NCBI GenBank assembly: GCA_017311185.1
Contig: JAESUZ010000415.1
Span: 79,501 to 143,500, forward strand
DNA: 64,000 nt
Reading direction: 5' to 3'
Origin: Proteles cristata cristata
Lineage: Eukaryota > Chordata > Mammalia > Carnivora > Hyaenidae
Part shown: positions 52,153 to 62,798 of the stretch, piece after piece
How positions within the stretch are numbered: the first letter of the stretch is position 1
Layout: each line of letters opens with the position of its first letter
Notes under the pieces: model-generated
What the model saw: only the letters and a program-made list of their open reading frames with translations
What the model was told of the DNA's origin: nothing
Databases searched by the model: none
Made by a program: the position numbers and the translations under genes

Positions 52153-52739
52153 CACGCATACCCATGCACGCTCACTCAGAGAGATCCATTCCGCCCACAT
52201 ACCTGACTTTGATAAGGACTGTCAGATAAGAATAGCCCACACCACAAAGCTAGACAGAGGGCATTGTCAATTATTCCTTGCCCGTTTCCCTCTTCCACAA
52301 CATCCGTGCATACTTAATGGTTTCATTAACCTCGAGACTCCTGCAGATGAGTCGAAAACCCAGGCTTACATGGCCAATTAATTGGCAGTACATTTTGCAC
52401 TGAGCATGGAAGTACGTTTCTCCTTCCCCTTCACTACGGCCTGACTTTTCGGCTGTATTTCATAAGTGTTAATGTAATGTTGCTGAAAGGAAATATGGCC
52501 CAAAGCAGGAAACTTCCCCCCACCTCTCTGCGATGCAGCTGTTCATTTGGTTTGGGCTGTTAATTCAAACCACTCCCAGGTGCCTATTTCATATTATCTC
52601 TTGTTTAGAACAAAATAAAATGAAACTGTCAAAAGCTCTCTGCCTCGCTCAGCGTTGGGCTCAATAGCTCCATAAAGAGCCCCATGCGAGGAAGCAAGGC
52701 CTTCCAGGTGACAGCTTGACTCGCAACGAATCTACCTTC
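52151..52739. other. Unique stretch, possible conserved non-coding DNA
   Basis: No repeat recognised. 52,365-52,640 has GTGTTAATGTAATGTTG, TGGGCTGTTAATTCAAACC and CAGGTGCC E-box-like text. No exon is evident. Confidence 0.45.
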
Positions 52740-52945
52740 CCCAGAAAGGCCTTGTAGAGGTCTGGCTTGCAACTCCGTTCCTACCTCTAGGCCTTGGCAC
52801 TTGACCTTCCTCCCCAGGAATGCCATTCCTGCACTGTTTCCTACCCTCTTGCAAAGCCTCCTCCTTGAATCTCTTCCTGAGCACTCTGCCTTTCCAGTTT
52901 AGGCGTATAGTAGGTGCTCAGTAAATGTTAGGCATTATTAATATG
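52740..52945 (+). mobile_element. L2 LINE 3' part
   Basis: GGCCTTGGCACTTGACCTTC, CTCCCCAGGAATGCCATTCC, TTGAATCTCTTCCTGAGCAC, GTATAGTAGGTGCTCAGTAA, ATGTTAGGC follow L2 with a deletion in the middle. Confidence 0.65.
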
Positions 52946-54484
52946 TCTACTTCTTGGAGCAAGTCCGTTGTTCAGGGCTCATAAAATATTTAATAGGGTA
53001 AGAACTCTCAGGTGGATTCGCCCATGATTTGCATGTATCCCAGAATTCTGTTCATAGCGACGCTCTTGCCTTTTACATAACGAATGCCTCCCTAAAGTGG
53101 ACATTTCTCTCTGCCATCTGCTGTTGGCCCCTCTGCTCTTGCGCCCAATGCAGACGCTGAGGGAGGAGCTGGGAACAGGAGGAGGGAAGGACAGACATCT
53201 GCTGGAGTCCCAGGGTCTTCTTCCCAGGGAGAAAGGTACGTGGCTGTTAGGAGCTAAGCTGTTAGGATGTTCAATTACTCTTTCCTTTTTAGCCAAAGTG
53301 ATCTCTCATTTCTAACAGCACGGGAAGGCTCCTTTGGGTGGTTTTCACAACCAAAGTTTTTGGGGCTAGGTTAGGTAGTTCCTGGTGCCCCCGTTAGTGA
53401 GAAACAGTTCCTCTTGCTGACTGAGCCTTGGTTCCAGTCCCTGGTCCACTCAGGGCCTCTGATCAGTGGGGATCTGAACGTCTCCCCTGCATGGTCCTGG
53501 CAAACCTTGGTCAGCTGTTTGACAGGAAAGAGGTGGGTCCAGTGTCTTTACTTGGTGGCTTTCTAGAAGAGCCACATCAAAAGCAGTTCTGCCTCTGCGC
53601 TTCACACAGGCCACTGGATCTCTCTTTCTCTCCATCTCTCTCAAGTCTCTGGCTTCTGTGAGAGACTGCAAGCCAGGGCGGGTGAGGCCAACATGGCCAC
53701 AGCCACACACATCATAAGTGACGGAGATTCCTGGGAAACAGGATTTCAATAAGTGGCTGCCAGAAGATGCTGAGTGAGATCCTTTGTGGTGTTGTTGCTG
53801 TCATTTTTAAGCATCCTTCAGAGGACATGGCCACCTCAGACTGATGTCTGTGCTGTTCTCTACACTGTTCAGAGACTAAGAGCATCCATGCTCTGGAGAG
53901 GAAAGCATCACACCATGTGTTAGTGAGCACGTTTTGTATTTTGAGCCACTTTTTCTGTAGCCTGGGGCCTGATTGATTTTAGGTTCAGCCTAACATCTTG
54001 GCCTGAGATCCTGTGGAGAATTGGAGAGACTTAAAGAAACAATTCAGACCCAAAGCCTTGTGTTTTGAGAACTGACCTTCCATCTGTTGACAATCAAATA
54101 TTGAACCTATTAAGAGTGGCAGGTCCCCAAGCTGGAAGGAAGGAAGGAATTTCCCAGAGTCCCCGGAGACAAAGGACCTTTTGACTACACCTGGGGGTGA
54201 AGGGTGACCAGCCCAGGTCAGGCTCAGCCGGGATCAGATGAGTGGGAGCAGCTGGTGGTATGGGAGCAGGGGGTCTGCCTCACTGAGTCCTCATTTGCCA
54301 AGTGAGGGGGCGAGGAGAGGGAGAGTGTAGGGAGTGGATTTGCCAGGAGACACTCCAGAGTGTGGACCTGGGGCCCCTTTCCTGGCCTCCCTGTGCCCCT
54401 CAGTTGTGCTTTTCCGTGGTCTGTGTTTGGGACCTCCTCCCCCACCAAACCTTTAGCTCAACTTTGGGAGCTCTGACTCCCTCA
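52946..54484. other. Unique non-genic stretch
   Basis: No repeat recognised over 1.5 kb. Frames of 72-105 codons on both strands lack domains. Confidence 0.5.
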
Positions 54485-54532
54485 TCTTTGAAGGGTTTGG
54501 CATGTAGCAAGTGTTCATGGAATAAATAAGTG
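54485..54532 (+). mobile_element. L2/MIR-type 3' tail remnant
   Basis: GGTTTGGCATGTAGCAAGTG, TTCATGGAATAAATAAGTG resembles the last bases of L2 (TGCCTGGCACATAGTAGGTGC, then AATAAATATTTG). Confidence 0.5.
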
Positions 54533-54999
54533 TAGAGACCCAGAGAAGGGGTTTCTCAAAGTAGGGCCACAGCTCACTCTTATAGCACATTTTCATGAAT
54601 GAGGGAAGTCACCCCTGGAGGCAGACATAGGCCCATGGACTCATGGTTGATGGGTGAAGCACCCCCTCTCTTGGCTGAGTGTGCTCATACAAGGCACATT
54701 TTGAATAAGGGCACATAGTGGCCATCCTTATGATTTAGTAATTGGGGTCGATGTCCCAGGCCCCAGGCTTTGAGACACCCTAGACCATGGTGGGGTGATG
54801 GATGGTGGTCTCTCAGTGGGCCAGGAAATGGCCAGAAGGTAACATCTTACCCCATCAGCAGTGACTCCCAACTTTAACGTCTGCGCGTAGGCTGTCTGGC
54901 CTCCTTTTCCAGGGCCTTCTCTCTGCCCAATCATCCTCTGGCTGTTCTCTTAGCAACGCTGGGCCCCTCTGGTCTCTTTAGCCAGCAAGTTCACCAATA
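54533..54999. other. Unique non-genic stretch
   Basis: Nothing recognised. Confidence 0.5.
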
Positions 55000-55130
55000 G
55001 TCTTTTGGTTCACACAGACCTGGGCTGGATTCCTGGTTCTGCCCCTTGCCCACCATGAGCCCCTTGGAGGATGCTTAATCTCACCCCAGCTGCACAATGG
55101 GGACCTGGAGAGGTGTGTCCGCAGAGCCCA
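55000..55130 (+). mobile_element. MIR-type SINE fragment
   Basis: CACACAGACCTGGGCTGGAT, TCCTGGTTCTGCCCCTTGCC, GATGCTTAATCTCACCCCAG, CTGCACAATGGGGACCTGG follow the MIR 5' half and core. Confidence 0.65.
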
Positions 55131-56674
55131 GGACCATGCTGGACATAGAAGTCTTTCCTGAAGGCGTGCTAGAAGTCCCCGTCCACTCCAGGTTCACCAT
55201 CATGACCACGTATCTTCCATTCTTCCTGCTGCAGACCCCCTTACAGACCACTCACGTTTTTGTTTTGGAGTGGCACAGAGCTGAGACCTTGGGAACAAAT
55301 GGACCCAGTGTTGACTGCGGGCCCGTCATGGGCTGGGTCCCTCGTGCACTTGAACGTTCTCATGTTATCCTCACAAGAACCTCAGGTCAGCTGAGAACTG
55401 TCATGGAGGGCTGCTGAGTTAGTGATTAGATGAATGGATGGGGACGATTAATTATACTTCTCTTACAGTTATTCTTTGGTATCTAGACATGGCCTCGTCT
55501 TCTGCACGAGGATCTTATCCCCATGGGGCCCCTTCAGAATGAGCCATAACTGTCAGGATCCAGTGAGAGAACTGCATTTATTTCCTTGTCTGTGTGAAGG
55601 AAGTTGAATCCGAAGCTCAGAGCACAAAGATTAGAGTTCGTGAATTTCTCGACACAAGCCCATGATCCTAGCATATGAACCATAATCTGTGTATTTACCC
55701 TCTTAGCTTTCCAGACAGACAGTGGGACAGGTCGAGGGCAATTCTTGTTCCTTCTCATGGGAGTTACATTCTTGTCCAGGATGCAAATGGAAAATAATCC
55801 TGTACTCTAGCTACAAAGAAGAATAAGATGCTGTTTGGGCAGAATTGTTTCTATTTCTATCTTGGCCAGCTCTTTGTGTGATTTATGTTGGCCACTGAGC
55901 AACCCTTCCTGTTCAGCTGATTCAGCTGTAAAACAGGGCTATACTATCGGCTTCGCTGGCTTCAAGGTTAGGAGTTTTAAAGAATTTTGCCTTGTTTCAG
56001 CGGATCTTGTGTGGTCCACTAGGAATAGGTGCATAAGAGAAAGATGAGCTGGCAAGACTTCAATTCTGGTCTTCTCTGATACCAACTTTTTACCTGATCT
56101 TCCATTTCTTGGCTCTAGGATTCTCACAAAGTGTGCTAGGGATCTCATTGCGAAGGCTCTCTGCAAAGGCCCACCTCAAGAAATGCATCTGCTGGTTCTC
56201 CACTTGCAAAGTGCAAATGAGAACAATCCCTTTATGACTTCCTTTTTATCTTTCAGATTTTTAAGTATTTATTTAATTTATTTATTATACCTCGTAGTAA
56301 GAATTACTATCAAATTCCACTCCTGGGGCCAGAGACCCTCTGTGGTGTTACTGAAAGACTTGCCCCTCACATGACTTGCACTTGTGAGTTCATTGGTCTC
56401 AACTCCAAACTTTAACAACATGCAGTTACTTCCTTTGTATACGGTTATGGAAAATGAAATGAGTTGGTAGCAGGGAAAGTGTTTTCAGAACAATAGAATT
56501 CTGCTAATGCCAACCTAGTGCAATAGCAATGCTAGTTGCTTAGTCTACTAATGTTTCTTTTGCTTGTGAGTAACTCATTCGAGATTGAAAGTACTGCGAC
56601 TCCGTTTATTTGGTTTATATTTTGTGATTTATTCCTCAACATGGGAAGGTGGTTCAGGAGCATCCAACTATTTT
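55131..56674. other. Unique non-genic stretch
   Basis: No repeat recognised over 1.5 kb; a faint antisense MIR phrase (TCATGTTATCCTCACAAGAA) occurs near 55,360. Its right end is a SINE target. Confidence 0.5.
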
Positions 56675-56896
56675 TTTTTTTAATTTTTTTAATGTTTTAT
56701 TTATTTTTAGGAGAGAGAGAGAGACAGCATGAGCAGGGGAGGGTCAGAGAGAGAGGGAGTCACAGACTGAAACAGGCTCCAGGCTCCGAGCTGGCAGTCA
56801 GCACAGAGCCCAACGCGGGGCTTGAACCCACGAACCGCGAGATCATGACCTAAGCGAAAGTCGGCCTCTCAACCGACTAAGCCACCCAGGCGCCCC
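56675..56896 (-). mobile_element. Felid tRNA-Lys SINE, subtype B, perfect 16-bp TSD
   Basis: Complete antisense copy with CpGs kept (CCAACGCGGGGC, CACGAACCGCGAGATC). TSD AGCATCCAACTATTTT at 56,659-56,674 and 56,897-56,912 is perfect. Confidence 0.97.
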
Positions 56897-56912
56897 AGCA
56901 TCCAACTATTTT

Positions 56913-58624
56913 AAACATATTCTGTTACTATTTCTCAAAGCCCCAGTCTGTGGCAGTCTGAAATATTGGTCCAAGTTCACGTATAGACAAGGGTATTTTG
57001 TGACATCAGAGGGAAGACAAACTTTTCATCGAGGAAGGGAAGGGGAGACAAAGGAGAGGAGGAGGGAAGTGCTAAGTATTGTACCTTGTCCGTAGAGTCA
57101 GGCCAGGGATGAGTTAATCATGACATGTTGGAAGAAACCAAACAACCCCCGCCCCCTCACCAAACAAGAAGGCCTGGATTTCATTCAATAGTCAGTCAAA
57201 TGGTGAGAAAACATCGGGCCTCCTGATGATGAAGAAACTAAATATTTCATCTGGTCAGGTCTGCAGTGAGTCAAGGAGAAGAGGCAGTGTAATGACCAGG
57301 CTTGTCCATGACCATTTGGCTTGTAGCAATCAGCAGAGCCTAGGACTGCAGCGAGAAAGGATCCAGGGATGAGCAGGGAGCCACACGCATGGCCTCGTGC
57401 TCTGTGCAGTGTAAACAGCCAGTACATCTGGGTACCTCATGTTCTCGTACCTTAGAGCGGGGAAAGCAACAAGGCTTGCTGAAAGCTGAGCTAAGCCTGG
57501 GGAGTCAGTTGGAAGGAGCAGCGGATGATGAAAATGTTTGGATAGTGTGGTGTCTCCTCCAGAATGGTGGAAACAGGGCTGGATGGGTTGGATACCTTCA
57601 TAGATGTGAGGTTTACATTCTTTCTGAACCAGAGAACTCAGGGTCTACTCTGGCCATGGCAGTTGTGTGTGTGTCGGGGGGGTGGGGAGGGCGGTATGTG
57701 GTTGACTGACTGTAGTGTCAGTAACATAGTAACAGCAGTGGCCACATGTGTAGAGTTTACTGCTGGTCAGAGGAGCCATGTGGCCACAGCAGACAAGGGT
57801 GATGGTGGTTTTGTGTCTGCTCAGCACACATGCTTTCTCCCCCATTCTCCTTGGTACCACAGACTGCCTTCCATGTCATGGAGTCTGTATCAGCCCTAAT
57901 ACCTCCTCTTCCTGGCCACGTGATTGGTTACAGAATTAACATACAGCTCAAGGGGCACAATTGAAGTTCTTCCCTGAGACGAATGTATGGATCCTAGAGG
58001 AAGGAAACAGCCCTCCTTCTAGTTGGATAGCTAGGCTCTGAGGCTATAGTTTTGGAGTTTTGGGAGGGTAGGCTTTCTACCTCCTGGAGAAAGTCTGTCC
58101 ACCACAGGAAAGAACTAGGCCACTATCCAGAAAGAAGCGGAATTGGGAGATGGAGAAAGAGCCTGGTGACTTCACTTGAGCCCCTGGATCCAATCACAAT
58201 TGAGGCCAGATGCACCCTTATGTTCCCAGTAAAATGAGCCAAAAAATTCTTTTTGTGTGAGCTGATTTGAGCTGGGTTTCTGGCACCTGAACCTGGATAA
58301 TCTGAAAGAGGTGGCGGTCAGGGGTGAAGGTGGGACTGAGCAAGAGTATTGAGAGGTCAAAGAGGAAAGGAAAGGAAGCAGAAGAGAGCGCGACCTGATG
58401 GCTCTCGTTAGGAAGCGGGGAAACTACTCTGGTTTTCTGAGACTCCATGAAACCTGACCTCTGAGAAAGGACACTCGTTGTTGAAAGGAAGACCTACTTT
58501 CATCAGGGAGTCGGTCTCATGGCTGCTGGAATGCAAATGTCCACAGACATGTAAGTCCCCTCCCCTGCTCCCTCCAGGCCACTCCTCCACTGACCAGTAA
58601 GACCCCTAAGGAATGGTGTTAGTT
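56913..58624. other. Unique non-genic stretch
   Basis: No repeat recognised over 1.7 kb. Purine-rich patches lie at about 57,030-57,070 and 58,350-58,395, and a G-rich patch (57,673-57,691) on a short (GT)n. No exon is evident. Confidence 0.5.
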
Positions 58625-59075
58625 ATGATGCTGAGGGTCAGCTTGAGAATTGGACAGACTTTGATATCTAACTTCAGCCCTTATCAGCAGAACAGCTCGG
58701 GCAGATTACTAATGCTTTCTTTCTTTTCTTTTTTAAATGCTGTATTTATTTTTGAGAGAGACAGAGTAAGCAAGGGAGGGTCAGAGAGAGAGGGAGACAC
58801 AGAATCCGAAGGAGGCTCCAGGCTCTGAGCCCACTGTCAGCACAGAGCCCGACCCAGGGCTCAAACCCACACCGTGAGATCATGACCTGAGCGAAAGTCA
58901 GACGCCCAACCGACTGAGCCACCCAGGCATCCCAGATTACTGATGCTTTCTATCCTCAGTTTCTTCATCTCAAAGATGGGGCTAATCATTATATCCACCT
59001 GACTGCATTGTGGTGAGGATCCCATCACCCAGGGCACATGGGGAGCCTTGCACTATGATTGGTGCCCAGTGGTGG
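58625..59075 (+). mobile_element. MIR-type SINE, split by a felid SINE
   Basis: Left arm AGGGTCAGCTTGAGAATTGG, ACAGACTTTGATATCTAACT, TTCAGCCCTTATCAG; right arm TTTCTATCCTCAGTTTCTTC, ATCTCAAAGATGGGGCTAAT, TTGTGGTGAGGATCCCATC, GAGCCTTGCACTATGATTGG. The interrupting SINE lies at 58,721-58,932. Confidence 0.75.
58721..58932 (-). mobile_element. Felid tRNA-Lys SINE, with 19-bp TSD, inside MIR
   Basis: Antisense copy with TTTATTTTTGAGAGAGACAG, ACAGAATCCGAAGGAGGCTC and GACTGAGCCACCCAGGCATC. TSDs CAGATTACTAATGCTTTCT (58,702-58,720) and CAGATTACTGATGCTTTCT (58,933-58,951) differ at one base. Confidence 0.96.
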
Positions 59076-59179
59076 GAAACAGCCAGTGGTAAGAGCTATT
59101 CAACTTCTCACGAGGGGGAAATGGTAAAAATAGATTAGAAGGCACCCATACTCAGGAGGAAAACTGAGGAATTTAAAGC

Positions 59180-59815
59180 ATGAAGATGATTTAGTGACCT
59201 GGGAGAACCATGTTAGTATAGTGAAGATTTTTTTTAAGTGGCATAATTCAAGGAAAAGTCCAATTTTTTTTAAACAAAAGGGAATTAGAGGTCATGTACT
59301 CAAAATAATTGAAAGCAGGGATGTGAAGAGGAATTTTTGCACAACCATGTTCACAATCACTCAAAGGTGGCTGCAGCCCAGGTGTCTACTGCAGATGAAT
59401 GGGTCGTCACAACATGGTGGACGTATGGATAGTTGCTCAGTTTTAGAAAGGAAGGCAGTTTGGACACCTGCTACGGTGTGGAGAAGTCTCGAAGACATGA
59501 TGCTGAGCGATATAAGGCGGTCACAAAAAGGCAAATACTGTATGATTCCACCCCTTGAGATACTGAGAGCCATCAAATTCTTAGACACACACAATAGAAT
59601 GGTGATTGCCAGGGGCTTGGGGAGGGGGAATGGGGAGATGTTTGTTTAATGGGTACAGAGTTTGTTTTGCAAGATGTTAAAAGTTCTGTGGATGGACGGT
59701 GATGATGGCTGCACAACCACGGGAATGTCCTTAATGCCACTGAACTGTGCACTTAAAAATGGTGGAAGTGGTGTATGTTAGGTTATGTAGCTTTTACCAT
59801 AAATTTTCAAAAGGA
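59180..59815 (+). mobile_element. L1 LINE 3' end, first of three
   Basis: GAATTAGAGGTCATGTACTC, AGGTGTCTACTGCAGATGAA, CTGAGCGATATAAGGCGGTC, AAATACTGTATGATTCCACC, TAGAATGGTGATTGCCAGGG, CTGAACTGTGCACTTAAAAA follow the L1 3' region in order. 5'-truncated. Confidence 0.85.
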
Positions 59816-60060
59816 CTTTAGAGTTGCACGTAGTAAGGGCACCTTTCCATTTTGACAAAAGGACGTAAGTTTTGTCTATGTGTTGAGCAACAGCAAAAGG
59901 CTGAATGGCTCACACTGAGTGGTTACAGTGATCTCTGTGGGGGTGAGTAGGTCTGGGGGGCAGTGTTACGTTAGACACTTCAGTATTGTCCAAATTGTTA
60001 CGGAGATCAAGCACTGTTCTTGCCATTTCAATGAATAATATTAAATTGTAACTATTTGTG
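59816..60060. other. Non-genic spacer between L1 copies
   Basis: Nothing recognised with confidence. Confidence 0.45.
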
Positions 60061-60633
60061 TTATACTTTGCCACTTTCAAAGTGCCTTTTGGAATATAAA
60101 ATGCTGGGGCTGTTTTGGAAAACAGTTTGGCAGTTCCTCAAATGGCTAAACATTGTTACCTTATAATCCAACAGTTTGCCTCTTAGATATATACTGAAAA
60201 CATATGCCCCCACAAAATCTCGTACGCTTGTGTTCATAGCAGCATTATTCATAATAGCCCCCCAAATGGAAACAACCCAAATGTCCATCAACTGATGAAT
60301 GTGTAAACTAGCGGCATAACCACACAATGGACTATTATTCAGTAATATAAAGGAATGAAGTAATGCTTCAGCTACAGCACAGGATGAACCTTGCAAACAT
60401 TACGCTAAGTGAAATAAACCAGACACAAAAAGACTGCATAGTATGGGTTTGAGTTTTTATGAAACGTCCCAAGCAGACAAGTCCATAGTGACCGAATGTA
60501 GATCAGGGCTAGAGATGACAGCTAAAGGATGCGTACTTTTAAGAACTGCAGTAACAAAAGCATTCTTGAATCGACTCAGGTGATGGATGCACAATTCTGT
60601 TAATATCCTAAGAGCCATTGAGCTGTCACTTTA

Positions 60634-60834
60634 TGTATTTATTTTGAAAGTTATTTATTCATTTTGAGAGCTAGAACGAGCCGGGGAGGGGCAGAGAGGG
60701 ACAGAGAAGATCCGAAGCGGACTTGGTACTGTCAGAGCAGAGCCTGACTTGGGGCTTGAACCCATGAACTGTGAGATCATGACTTGAGCTGAAACTGAGT
60801 CAGATACTTAACCGACTGAGCCACCTGGGTGCCT
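60634..60834 (-). mobile_element. Carnivore tRNA-Lys SINE, subtype A/C, inside L1
   Basis: Antisense copy, short body (GCAGAGAGGGACAGAGAAGA), head complement GACTGAGCCACCTGGGTGCC. Flanks GAGCTGTCACTTTA and GAGTTGTTCACTTTA are a decayed TSD. Confidence 0.9.
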
Positions 60835-60862
60835 GAGTTGTTCACTTTAAATGGGTGAATTA

Positions 60863-61090
60863 GGGGTCCTGGATGGCTTAGTCGTTTAAGCGTCTAACAC
60901 TTGGTTTTGGCTCCGGTCATGGTTTCATGGCTCATGGGTTCGAGCCCCGTGTGGGGTTCTGTGCTGACAGCTGGAAACCTAGAGCCTGCTTCAGATCCTG
61001 TGTCTCCCTCTCTCTCTCTGCCCCTCCCCCTCTCATGCTCTGTCTCAAAAACAAACAAACAAACAAACAAATAAATAAAACAATAAAACA
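60863..61090 (+). mobile_element. Felid tRNA-Lys SINE, subtype A, inside L1
   Basis: Head GGGGTCCTGGATGGCTTAGT, B-box GGTTCGAGCCC intact, tail with (AAAC)n. TSDs TTAAATGGGTGAATT (60,847-60,861) and TTAAATGGTTGAATT (61,091-61,105) differ at one base. Confidence 0.95.
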
Positions 61091-61167
61091 TTAAATGGTT
61101 GAATTGGCTGGTGTATGAACTATATCTCAGTAAAGCTGCTGTAAAACAAAACCAAACGAATCTTTTT

Positions 61168-61381
61168 TTTTTAAAATATTTTTATTTATTTCTAGAAGAG
61201 AGAGAGAGGGCGTGAGCAGGGAGGGTCAGAGAGAGAGAGGGAGACACAGACTCTGAAATAGGCTCCAGGCTCTTAGCTGGCAGTCAGCACAGAGCCCGAT
61301 GCGGGGCTCAAACCCACAAACCGCAAGACCATGACCTAAGCAAGAGTCGGACACTCAACCGACTAAGCCACCCAGGCGCCC
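61168..61381 (-). mobile_element. Felid tRNA-Lys SINE, subtype B, 16-bp TSD
   Basis: Antisense copy: TTTATTTCTAGAAGAGAGAG, GGCAGTCAGCACAGAGCCCG, GACTAAGCCACCCAGGCGCC. TSDs CCAAACGAATCTTTTT (61,152-61,167) and CCAAACCAATCTTTTT (61,382-61,397) differ at one base. It sits at the tail end of the second L1. Confidence 0.96.
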
Positions 61382-61397
61382 CCAAACCAATCTTTTT

Positions 61398-61559
61398 GTA
61401 AGTTATAAAATCAGCCATTTACATCAAGTTTGGGAGGCAGATCTTAAATGAGGAAACAAACCTCAAAAGCTAACTGAGGTCCCTTGAAAAGGAGAATTAC
61501 TAAAGTCTGGCAGGACTTACTGGTTTTTTTTTTTTCCTTCGTCTAATTCCCACCAGTAA
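61398..61559. other. Non-genic spacer
   Basis: Nothing recognised; a T-run lies at 61,524-61,535. Confidence 0.5.
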
Positions 61560-62025
61560 AATGTTTCACAAAAGATGAGATCAAAAGGACATGTGAAGAA
61601 GGAACCCAAGCGTCCCCCATCTAGGGAACACACCCACGAGCTGCGATGCGCCCATCAAGTGGACTACGGACTCGGCAATCAAAAGAAGCATACGACGATC
61701 TGCACAACAGCCTGGCCCAAATCTCAAGTTTGTTACGCTGAGTGGAAGAGGCCTGACTCACAGGTTGGATACCGTATGATTTCATTTATACGACGTTCTG
61801 GAAAAGGCAGAACCTCGGGGACATAAAACAGAGCAGGGACTGAGAGGGAGGGAAGGGTTAGAGTCTCAGAGGCACACAAGGGAACTTTCTGAAATGGTGG
61901 AAATGTTCTGGATCTTGATGGTGGTAATCACAACACAACAGTAAGCATTTATCCAAACTTGTACAACTGTACCCTAAAAATGGGGAGTTTTTACCACGTG
62001 TAAATTATAACTTAAAAAATGGGGA
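61560..62025 (+). mobile_element. L1 LINE 3' end, third of three
   Basis: GCATACGACGATCTGCACAA, TTTGTTACGCTGAGTGGAAG, GATACCGTATGATTTCATTT, ATACGACGTTCTGGAAAAGG, GGTGGAAATGTTCTGGATCT, ACAACTGTACCCTAAAAATG follow the L1 3' UTR. The CpGs in TACGACG-type positions are unusual for an old L1 and may be local. Confidence 0.82.
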
Positions 62026-62589
62026 AATAGGACCAGCCACTTGGATGTCCAGGCGGGTTGGACAGGCACAGAGAAGAGATATCTGGCCAAGGAATGGGGC
62101 TGCCACCGTCCAGTGACCCTCATGTGACATATAGGTCAGTGGGGTTCCCTGAAAATTTGTAGATTCAAATCTGCAAATCCCCAAAACTTTTTTTGCCCCC
62201 AAAAAACTTTTAGATGGTGTCCATTCTTGGGCCCCTTTCTCTCCAGCCTGTGTGGACACATGGCCTTTTTGTCCCACATCTGCCTGCAATGGTTTCCCCA
62301 GAGTCCATTCACACCAGGCCTCTGGGGTTTGGCTGCCTTCACAGAGGGAGGGAGCCGGAGCCTGGGTCCCCCACCACCCACCCGCCTGTCTTCCTTCCCT
62401 TCCATTTCTACTCTCTTGCCCTCCACCTGGTTTGCTCCTGGGAGCTCCAAATTCTTTCCCTTTGCTCCACAGAGCAGTTGAACTCCCCCAACCCCCTCCT
62501 CCAGGCTCCTTCTCTCCAGAGAATTTCTCCAAAGGATCCCAGTACCCAGCAGAACAAGGCACCTGCTTTTCACGAAGAATGTGTTCGGT
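62026..62589. other. Unique non-genic stretch
   Basis: No repeat recognised. Overlapping open frames of up to 185 codons on both strands (62,005-62,774) reflect few stop codons in C-rich sequence. No domain is visible. Confidence 0.5.
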
Positions 62590-62798
62590 GGGGCGCCTGG
62601 GTGGCTCAGGTGCTTAAGCGTCTGACTTTGGCTCAGGTCATGATCTCTGGGTTTATGAGTTTGAGCCCCGTGTCAGGCTCTGTGCTGACAGCTCAGAGTC
62701 TGGAGCCTGCTTCTGTTTCTGTCTTTTCCTCTGCCCCTGTCTGTCTGTCTGTCTGTCTCTCTCTCAAAAGATAAAAGCATTAAAAAAAAAAAAAAAAA
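62590..62798 (+). mobile_element. Felid tRNA-Lys SINE, subtype A
   Basis: Head GGGGCGCCTGGGTGGCTCAG intact, B-box GAGTTTGAGCCCC. The CT-body carries a small (TGTC)n expansion at about 62,737-62,758 and the tail has 17 A. Flanks AAGAATGTGTTCGGT and AAGACTGTCTTTGGT are a decayed TSD. Confidence 0.95.

Larger units (their letters stand above)
60061..61165 (+). mobile_element. L1 LINE 3' end, second of three, with two SINEs inside
   Basis: GTTTTGGAAAACAGTTTGGC, TTCATAGCAGCATTATTCAT, AATAGCCCCCCAAATGGAAA, GTCCATCAACTGATGAATGT, GAAATAAACCAGACACAAAA, then after the SINEs GTATGAACTATATCTCAGTA and AAGCTGCTGTAAAACAAAAC follow L1 to its end. The parts join across 60,634-60,834 and 60,863-61,090. Confidence 0.88.

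Noticed and set aside
62005..62774. Overlapping open frames up to 186 codons on both strands
   Set aside because: The plus-strand frame runs into the SINE at 62,590 and the minus-strand frame into the L1 tail at about 62,025. C-rich sequence has few stops. No domain.
3908..62798. tRNA-Lys-like heads with A- and B-boxes
   Set aside because: Each belongs to a SINE with a CT-rich body and A-tail. None has an intact tRNA cloverleaf, so no tRNA gene is called.
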